11,877 bases of DNA from Parabacteroides sp. (GTDB lineage: Bacteria; Bacteroidota; Bacteroidia; Bacteroidales; Tannerellaceae), in NCBI GenBank assembly GCA_020026285.1, contig JAHHQS010000123.1, forward strand, positions 1 to 11,877, in the 5' to 3' direction. Of the stretch, positions 6,319 through 11,877 are shown piece by piece; position 1 is the first letter of the stretch; every line of letters starts with the position of its first letter. The notes beneath the pieces are model-generated. The model was not told the DNA's origin. It saw only the letters and a program-made list of their open reading frames with translations, and made no database searches. Position numbers and translations under genes: made by a program.

Positions 6319-8826
6319 TTAATGAGAAGACAGTTGTATTTTAGCCTTTTTGACGCCAGGAGCAGAAGCTTCGAAAATAATAGTTCCAGCTTCCTCCGAT
6401 GTTTGTACTATAGCAGTCAATTGTCCGCTGAATAGTTTCATCTGGGGCTCTTGGAAAGATTCCATACTGATACTGTTTCCATTAGCTGCTGCACGGAATG
6501 TTCCTGCGCCTTTTACTTTGAATTTAATCTGACGAGTCTCAGTAGGGCAGAAGTTACCATCTTTGTCGACTATTTTAACATTAATGAAAGATAAATCTTT
6601 TCCATCAGCTTTAAGTTCTTTTCTATCAGCTGAAAGAACTATGTGATGAGGTTTCCCTGCAGTATGGATTTCTTTTTCTGCTACAGCATTGCCGTTATTA
6701 TCGTAGGCAACAACTTTTACTGTTCCCGGTTCGTATTTGGTATCCATCCACATCAGGCGATAACGTTTTTGTCTTTCGAAACTTTTTTGTGCAGCTTCTG
6801 TATAGCTGCTGTCAATTTTAATACTTAAGTCCTTTGTCTTTTTGCCCTGGCTCTTACCGTTTATGAATAATTCAGCAGAAGGATAATTCGTATAGACAAA
6901 TATAGGAGTGATTTCACCTTCACGACCTTCCCAATTCCAATGTGGAAGTATGTGTAAAGTCTTGGCTTCTTTGTTCCAATGTGAACGATACAGATAGAAA
7001 CGATCTTTTGGAATTCCAGCCAGGTCTATGATACCAAATAAAGAACTGTGGCTTGGCCAATTGGTGTAATAAGGAGTCGGTTCACCTAAATAGTCAAATC
7101 CGGTCCAGACAAATTCGCCGATACAATAAGGCAAATCTTCATGCTGAATGAAATCATCTTCCGGTAAATTAGACCATCCACAGTGTTCTACATCGTAGGA
7201 AGAACTTTGGTGATCATCGTAAACTGCCATTGCCTTTCTTTCTACCGGGAACTTATAAATTCCACGGGAACTGACTGTTGATGCAGTCTCGCTTCCTAAA
7301 ATAATCTGCTGGGGTAATTTCTTGTAGTTGACTTGGTAACGGAATGGGCGGTAGTTGAATCCGGGAATATCCATGACTGCAGCAAAGTTATTATTAACTA
7401 CTGCATCTGGAGCATCCATTCCCTGAGTAACAGGACGAGTAGGATCTTCCTGATGGCAGAGATTCTGTAGGCGTTTAGCTATTTTGCAATCTCCCTCTAT
7501 CCATTGGTTCGGAACTTCATTGCCAATACACCACATAACCACACTAGGGTTGTTCCGGTAATTATGAATCAGGTTCGTTAAATCTTTTTCAACCCATTCG
7601 TCAAATAATGTATTGTAACCGGCTTTACATTTAGTCTTGTTCCATTCGTCAAAACTTTCAGCCATAACCATAATTCCCATTTCATCGCAAGCGCGGATTA
7701 ATTCTGGAGCTGGCATATTATGAGAAGTTCGTATAGCATTACATCCCATATCCTTCAATATTCGGATTTGTCGGCGGATGGCTGCATCATTTACAGCTGC
7801 TCCCAATGGACCTAAATCATGATGATTACAAACGCCTTTGAATACGGTCCTTTTACCATTAACAAAAAATCCCTTATCTGGTATGATTTCAATTGATCGG
7901 ATACCAAATCGGGTTGAATATTCATCCTTTAACTCCTGATCGTTTGCGTATAAATATGAAACGGCTGTATATAATACCGGATTATCACTTGACCATAGTT
8001 CCGGATTGTTTACAATAAAATCTTGACTAACTTTTCCTTTGTTGTAACTAAGGTTGGTTAAATCCTGAGTCTTTTCGATAACATTGTTACCTTGGGCATT
8101 CTTGATGATTGTTTTAATGGAATATTGTTTAGGATCGGTGCCTTCCGGAAGATTAACTTTTGTTTCTACTTTAACGGTTGCAAATTTTTCATTTACTTCC
8201 GGGGTTGTTATATAAGTACCCCAAACAGGAATATATGCATCTTCTGTTACGAATATATGGACATTACGATATATTCCGGCACCAGGATACCAGCGGGCAG
8301 ATTCCGGATAATTTTCCAGACGGACAGCAATTGTATTTTTTTCATTCGCTTTTAGATAGGAAGAAATATCAAACCAAAAGGAATTATATCCATAAGGCCA
8401 ATAACCAACTTTCTGACCGTTAATATAAACGTTGGCATGACTCATTGCTCCATCAAAAAGTATAAAAGCTTTTTTCCCTTTTTGAAACTGAGGAATCTCT
8501 AATGTGTTTCGATACCAGCCAACTCCAACAAAAGGAAGTCCGCCGGTTCTTCCGGCATGTTCCATGGCCTGTTTCTGACCATCTTGTGTTATGGCCACAT
8601 TTTGCTTATCATTATGGATACTGAATGGACCATAAATAGCCCAATCGTGGGGAACTGTTACCGATTGCCATTGACTGTCGTCGAACGTTGGTTGAATAAA
8701 CTCGGTGTTATCGTCGCGAGTGAATTTCCAACCTTTATCAAGTAAGAGTTCCGATCTTACTTGAGCAGAGATGTTGAATATAAATCCAACAAAAGCTATA
8801 AAAGATAGCATACAAATTCTTTTCAT
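6319..8826 (-). CDS. GH2 beta-galactosidase-type enzyme with DUF4982
   Basis: This is a secreted or periplasmic retaining exo-glycosidase of family GH2, most like Bacteroides beta-galactosidases. A type I signal peptide (MKRICMLSFIAF..., cleavage likely after ISA, residue 21) is followed by a sugar-binding jelly roll (about 25-200), an Ig-like domain (205-305) and a TIM barrel (310-610). DUF4982 (about 620-715) and a final Ig-like domain (725-832) complete it. In the barrel, CIGNEVPNQW gives the acid/base E437 and IILGSETAS gives the nucleophile E513. Their separation of 76 residues equals that of LacZ E461/E537. GEFVWTGFDYLGEP (570-583) corresponds to the aglycone-side tryptophan region. The 835 residues are full length and unbroken. 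It is convergent with the permease gene and divergent from the Dcu gene, with its own promoter. Beta-galactosidase is the best guess; beta-glucuronidase or beta-mannosidase is less likely. Confidence 0.93.
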   Translation of the reverse strand: MKRICMLSFIAFVGFIFNISAQVRSELLLDKGWKFTRDDNTEFIQPTFDDSQWQSVTVPHDWAIYGPFSIHNDKQNVAITQDGQKQAMEHAGRTGGLPFVGVGWYRNTLEIPQFQKGKKAFILFDGAMSHANVYINGQKVGYWPYGYNSFWFDISSYLKANEKNTIAVRLENYPESARWYPGAGIYRNVHIFVTEDAYIPVWGTYITTPEVNEKFATVKVETKVNLPEGTDPKQYSIKTIIKNAQGNNVIEKTQDLTNLSYNKGKVSQDFIVNNPELWSSDNPVLYTAVSYLYANDQELKDEYSTRFGIRSIEIIPDKGFFVNGKRTVFKGVCNHHDLGPLGAAVNDAAIRRQIRILKDMGCNAIRTSHNMPAPELIRACDEMGIMVMAESFDEWNKTKCKAGYNTLFDEWVEKDLTNLIHNYRNNPSVVMWCIGNEVPNQWIEGDCKIAKRLQNLCHQEDPTRPVTQGMDAPDAVVNNNFAAVMDIPGFNYRPFRYQVNYKKLPQQIILGSETASTVSSRGIYKFPVERKAMAVYDDHQSSSYDVEHCGWSNLPEDDFIQHEDLPYCIGEFVWTGFDYLGEPTPYYTNWPSHSSLFGIIDLAGIPKDRFYLYRSHWNKEAKTLHILPHWNWEGREGEITPIFVYTNYPSAELFINGKSQGKKTKDLSIKIDSSYTEAAQKSFERQKRYRLMWMDTKYEPGTVKVVAYDNNGNAVAEKEIHTAGKPHHIVLSADRKELKADGKDLSFINVKIVDKDGNFCPTETRQIKFKVKGAGTFRAAANGNSISMESFQEPQMKLFSGQLTAIVQTSEEAGTIIFEASAPGVKKAKIQLSSH

Positions 8827-8859
8827 AAATATTGGAATTTGAGATGTTAATTTATAAGA

Positions 8860-8891
8860 TTTGTCTATGCTACAAATATACTGTATCTTTG
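8860..8891 (+). promoter_or_regulatory. Promoter of the dcuB-hydrolase operon
   Basis: TTTG (8860-8863) and TATCTTTG (8884-8891) are separated by 20 bp, a textbook Bacteroides -33/-7 promoter. The transcript would start near 8895-8899, giving a leader of about 55 nt before the ATG at 8951. This is the best promoter match in the window. Confidence 0.75.
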
Positions 8892-8903
8892 CAGATTTTC
8901 AAT
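8873..8903 (-). promoter_or_regulatory. Promoter of the GH2 gene
   Basis: On the minus strand 8873-8880 reads TATATTTG, an exact TAnnTTTG match. ATTG (8900-8903) lies 19 bp upstream as a -33 element with one mismatch. The predicted start near 8866-8869 leaves a leader of about 40 nt. The -7 box falls inside the spacer of the opposing dcuB promoter. Confidence 0.6.
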
Positions 8904-8911
8904 AGAAAAAG

Positions 8912-8930
8912 AATGGACGAGGCGTCCGTT
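8912..8930 (+). promoter_or_regulatory. Hairpin in the dcuB leader
   Basis: AATGGACG (8912-8919) pairs with CGTCCGTT (8923-8930) around an AGG loop: eight pairs, one of them G-U. It is a GC-rich patch in an otherwise AT-rich leader, between the predicted start site and the ATG. No U-tract follows closely (AGTTAATAAATTTTTG), so it is more likely an mRNA stabiliser or regulatory structure than a terminator. Confidence 0.45.
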
Positions 8931-8950
8931 AGTTAATAAATTTTTGTTTT

Positions 8951-10261
8951 ATGTTGTTACAATTATTTTTTGTTCTCTTAGCCATTGTGATAGGAGCACG
9001 TATCGGTGGTATTGGATTAGGAGTAATGGGAGGTATAGGTCTAGCTATCTTGACTTTCTTTTTTGATCTGGCTCCAACAGCTCCACCAATCGATGTGATG
9101 TTAATGATTGTTGCTGTTATTACAGCGGCAAGTTGTATGCAAGCTGCCGGAGGGTTGGACTTGATGGTAAAATGGGCTGAGAAACTATTACGAAAGAATC
9201 CGCACCAAATAACTATATTGAGCCCTTTGGTGACATATTTCTTTACTTTTTTAGCGGGTACAGGTCATGTGGCATATTCTGTCCTTCCTGTAATTGCAGA
9301 AGTGGCACGTGAAACCAAGATTCGTCCGGAGCGTCCTTTGGCTATAGCCGTTATAGCATCACAGCAAGCCATTACAGCTAGTCCGATTTCAGCAGCTACT
9401 GTAGCTTTGTTAAGTCTTTTGGCCGGTTATGACATTACTTTAATGGATATATTATTGATTTCTGTACCATGTACATTACTGGGCGTTTTAGCTGGAGCTC
9501 TATATTCTTTGAAAGTCGGTAAGGAACTTGAAGATGATCCGGAATATCAGAGAAGATTGGCTTTAGGGGAGATGAATAATTCGCATTACGAAGCCGCTAA
9601 AGTTCTTAATTCGAAGAAGGCTGCTTTGTCTGTTATTATATTTTTATCGGCAACGTTTGGTATTGTTTTATTTGGCTCTATAGAGAGTTTGAGACCTCAA
9701 TTCGAATTGTCTACAGGCAGGGTAAACATGAATATGGCTCATATTATTGAAATCTTAATGCTTTCTGCTGCGGCATTAATTCTTTTATTAACCAAAACTG
9801 ATGGAATGAAAGCAGCTCAGGGCTCTGTCTTTTCCGCAGGAATGCAGGCTGTTGTGGCAATCTTTGGTATTGCATGGATGGGAGATACTTTTATTGCAGG
9901 CAATATGACTGAATTGAAAGAGGGGATTGTTGATATTGTAACACAGATGCCGTGGTTGTTTGGTTTGGCTTTGTTTGTTATGTCAATATTGCTATTTAGT
10001 CAGGCAGCAACAATTAGGGCATTACTTCCTTTAGGTATAGCATTGGGTATTTCTCCTTATATGTTGATAGCACTGTTCCCGACAGTGAATGGTTATTTCT
10101 TTATTCCGAATTATCCAACAGTAGTTGCTGCAATAAACTTCGACCAGACAGGTACAACTCATATAGGTAAATATATTTTGAATCATTCATTTATGATGCC
10201 TGGTTTAATAGCTACATTTGTATCTGTTTTATTAGGATTATTATTTATTCAGGTATTTTAA
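8951..10261 (+). CDS. dcuB: Anaerobic C4-dicarboxylate transporter, DcuA/DcuB family
   Basis: This inner-membrane carrier belongs to the Dcu family, which exchanges or takes up succinate, fumarate, malate and aspartate under anaerobic conditions. The 436 residues match the family length, and hydrophobic segments run throughout. Family landmarks include GARIGGIGLGVMGGIGL near the N terminus, LAGTGHVAYSVLPVIAEVA, IRPERPLAIAVIASQQAITA with SPISAATVALL, and the C-terminal PNYPTVVAAINFDQTGTTHIG. A start at 8951 follows a near-perfect promoter and places the first transmembrane segment at the very N terminus, as is usual. The hydrolase gene follows 11 nt after the stop. Anaerobic fermentation to succinate would use such a carrier. 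DcuA and DcuB cannot be told apart firmly here, so the symbol is tentative. Confidence 0.93.
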   Translation: MLLQLFFVLLAIVIGARIGGIGLGVMGGIGLAILTFFFDLAPTAPPIDVMLMIVAVITAASCMQAAGGLDLMVKWAEKLLRKNPHQITILSPLVTYFFTFLAGTGHVAYSVLPVIAEVARETKIRPERPLAIAVIASQQAITASPISAATVALLSLLAGYDITLMDILLISVPCTLLGVLAGALYSLKVGKELEDDPEYQRRLALGEMNNSHYEAAKVLNSKKAALSVIIFLSATFGIVLFGSIESLRPQFELSTGRVNMNMAHIIEILMLSAAALILLLTKTDGMKAAQGSVFSAGMQAVVAIFGIAWMGDTFIAGNMTELKEGIVDIVTQMPWLFGLALFVMSILLFSQAATIRALLPLGIALGISPYMLIALFPTVNGYFFIPNYPTVVAAINFDQTGTTHIGKYILNHSFMMPGLIATFVSVLLGLLFIQVF

Positions 10262-10272
10262 AAATAAGATTC

Positions 10273-11220
10273 ATGAGGAAAAAAGTAATCGTTGGAGCCT
10301 TTGTAACATTCTTATGTTTAGTTGTTTTTGTAATGGGGATTAGTCTCTATTTTTTAGATTTTGCCTTACGTCCTCAGATAGCGAGTGATGCAGCTAAAAA
10401 GGAATTGAATGGAATTTTGGAATCAGATACACCAATGTCGTATTGGGTAGATAGTCTGGTGCAGAATAAGGCGCTCAAAGATACTTTTATTCTAGCTCCA
10501 GATGGAGTCCAATTGCATGCTTACTATGCATATTCACCTCAACCAACCCCCAAAACAGCCATTATAATCCATGGATATGGAGGAAATGCGGTTGGTATGT
10601 TTAATATAGGGTATATGTTTCATCATGAGCTTCAATATAATATTCTATTACCAGATTTGCGTTATGCCGGCCTTTCGGAAGGTGATGCTGTTCAAATGGG
10701 ATGGCTGGATAGAAAGGATATTGTTCAGTGGATTCAGGAAGTACCAGCTTTGTTTGGTGATTCTATTCAAATAGCGGTCCAAGGAATCTCTATGGGAGGA
10801 GCAACAACAATGATGACTTCTGGAGAACAATTGCCTGAATCAGTCAAATGTTTTATAGAGGATTGTGGCTATACAAGTGTTTGGGATGAGTTTGCAAAAG
10901 AATTGAAGGTGAATTTTAATCTCCCTGTTTTCCCTTTATTGCATTTGACGAGTATGATGTGCAAAATTCAGAATGGATGGGGGTTCAAAGAGGCTTCGGC
11001 TTTGGAACAGGTGAAGAAATGTAAAAAGCCAATGTTGTTTATTCATGGAAGTGAGGATGAATATGTGCCAACTTGGATGGTATATAAACTATACCAGGTG
11101 AAATCAGCTCCAAAAGAATTGTGGATTACACCTGGTGTAGCTCATGGAACATCTTATACTATATATCCTTCTGAATATACGAAAGTTGTGAAAATGTTTA
11201 CAGATAAGTATATTTTTTAA
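10273..11220 (+). CDS. Membrane-anchored alpha/beta hydrolase, YqkD-like
   Basis: This serine hydrolase of the alpha/beta fold resembles Bacillus YqkD and related S9-like esterases. Residues 5-28 form a single hydrophobic segment after a basic MRKK start, an uncleaved anchor or signal sequence, so the catalytic domain faces the periplasm. HGYGGN (100-105) is the oxyanion region, GISMGG holds the nucleophile S173, HGSEDEYVP holds the acid D262, and GVAHGTS holds the base H291. The triad is complete. GWLDRKDIVQWI, IEDCGYTSVWDEF and FKEASALEQVKK are blocks I recall as typical of the YqkD group. It starts 11 nt after the Dcu gene with no promoter between, so the two are almost certainly one operon. 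Substrate is unknown; an esterase or acyl hydrolase activity is likely. Confidence 0.87.
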   Translation: MRKKVIVGAFVTFLCLVVFVMGISLYFLDFALRPQIASDAAKKELNGILESDTPMSYWVDSLVQNKALKDTFILAPDGVQLHAYYAYSPQPTPKTAIIIHGYGGNAVGMFNIGYMFHHELQYNILLPDLRYAGLSEGDAVQMGWLDRKDIVQWIQEVPALFGDSIQIAVQGISMGGATTMMTSGEQLPESVKCFIEDCGYTSVWDEFAKELKVNFNLPVFPLLHLTSMMCKIQNGWGFKEASALEQVKKCKKPMLFIHGSEDEYVPTWMVYKLYQVKSAPKELWITPGVAHGTSYTIYPSEYTKVVKMFTDKYIF

Positions 11221-11230
11221 TATGCTTGAT

Positions 11231-11877
11231 TTATTTTCTTACAGTAATATGAAAGCATCCTTGACGACGTTCATGCTTGACATAGCAACGTTCTTCATTC
11301 TTTAAATCACGTAAGACCATTGCCAGAACCATTTTTAAATGATCTTTATCAATGTTTAAAGTATCCTTTTCGTCAATTTTAGTGAAACGAACCCACGACA
11401 GATCAAATGTGGTTCCGTATTGATGAGTTGAGTTTTTAGATGCATTACGATTTCGTTTGTTTAAGTTCTTTACATCTGTTACGGTACGTGTAACACTGGT
11501 TACTTTTACTTTGTAAAGAGGTGCGTTTAGATTACTGAGTGAATCTTGGAAGTTTTTACCGATATTTTCAAGAAGATCTGCTGCATCAGGAATCAAATAA
11601 GGGATGGAATGAGTTAATTTTTCGACTTCGTAAAAATCATTAGTTTTGATTTCTTCCATATCATCAATAACTTTCTCCGCTTCTTCTCGAGTTGTTGCAG
11701 GAGTGATTCCTATCTTTTTCGCCATTTCCAGCTGAACATCATTCAAATCATTGAAATCTCGATTGTAACTACCATTATACCAGATACGTTTGAGAGGGCC
11801 TCGCTCTTCTTTACATGAAGTTGTAGAGATAACAGAACTCAGACCTATAGTAAAAGCTAATAAAAAAGACTTAATAT
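11231..11877 (-). CDS. DUF5715-type lipoprotein with M15-like metal motif, partial
   Basis: The gene enters from beyond the right edge, so its 5' end is missing. The frame is open from the stop codon at 11231-11233 to 11877. A TTG at 11746 could be taken as a start, but the frame upstream reads IKSFLLAFTIGLSS...TTSC followed by KEERGPLKRIW. That is a hydrophobic signal sequence ending in a lipobox cysteine (codon 11813-11815), so the true start lies just outside. The C-terminal domain has VTSVTRT, then STHQYGTTFDLSW (H codon 11423-11425, D codon 11402-11404), and GCFHIT (H codon 11249-11251). The S-x-H-x-x-G-x-x-x-D...H order recalls zinc ligands of peptidase family M15 (VanY/DD-carboxypeptidases). 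The DUF5715 label is from memory of the motif pattern. A peptidoglycan-related role is an inference. It is convergent with the hydrolase gene, 10 nt apart. Confidence 0.72.
   Translation of the reverse strand, partial: IKSFLLAFTIGLSSVISTTSCKEERGPLKRIWYNGSYNRDFNDLNDVQLEMAKKIGITPATTREEAEKVIDDMEEIKTNDFYEVEKLTHSIPYLIPDAADLLENIGKNFQDSLSNLNAPLYKVKVTSVTRTVTDVKNLNKRNRNASKNSTHQYGTTFDLSWVRFTKIDEKDTLNIDKDHLKMVLAMVLRDLKNEERCYVKHERRQGCFHITVRK

Noticed and set aside
7096..7140. GEFVWTGFDYLGEP as the GH2 nucleophile motif
   Set aside because: Spacing from the acid/base E437 is too long (134 residues). GSETAS with E513 is 76 residues away, as in LacZ, and fits better.
11253..11278. AAGCAT...ATGCTT inverted repeat as a terminator of the hydrolase gene
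   Set aside because: Short stem, 14-nt loop, no U-tract after it, and it lies in the coding region of the convergent gene.

Overview
The window looks like chromosomal DNA of a gut-type Bacteroidota (Bacteroides/Phocaeicola-like). The grounds are AT-rich sequence, several promoters of the Bacteroides type (TAnnTTTG at -7, TTTG-like at -33), no strong Shine-Dalgarno sequences, lipoprotein signal peptides, and a gene set rich in glycoside hydrolases plus a Dcu transporter. The genus is inferred from gene content, not proven. There are no tRNA or rRNA genes, insertion sequences, CRISPR arrays, phage genes or transcription regulators in the window, and no SusC/SusD pair.

Layout. Positions 1-392 hold no convincing gene. 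They contain a set of T-tracts spaced 21-22 bp with two tandem hairpins, and a minus-strand promoter, GNRA-loop hairpin and U-tract that look like a small RNA or an attenuated leader. They also hold a plus-strand promoter for the next gene. From 393 to 6228 four plus-strand genes follow: a HAD-family phosphatase lipoprotein, a GH92 alpha-mannosidase lipoprotein, a NahK-like sugar kinase (with its own -7 box) and an AmpG-like MFS permease. A strong bidirectional terminator separates them from a minus-strand GH2 beta-galactosidase-type enzyme (6319-8826). That enzyme is divergent from a plus-strand dcuB-like C4-dicarboxylate transporter plus a YqkD-like alpha/beta hydrolase (8951-11220). The two divergent promoters physically overlap. 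At the right edge a minus-strand DUF5715-type lipoprotein gene runs out of the window; its visible reading frame extends beyond the nearest start-like codon and includes a lipoprotein signal sequence.

How the parts may work together. GH92 would trim alpha-mannosides at the surface or in the periplasm, the permease would import a small product, and the kinase would phosphorylate it in the cytoplasm. The HAD lipoprotein could remove phosphate outside the cytoplasm. This is a compact sugar-salvage module rather than a full Sus-type locus. The GH2 enzyme adds exo-glycosidase capacity, and the Dcu transporter fits succinate/fumarate metabolism of an anaerobe. Enzyme families are well supported by motifs. 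Exact substrates, the phosphatase role and the RNA element are inferences.
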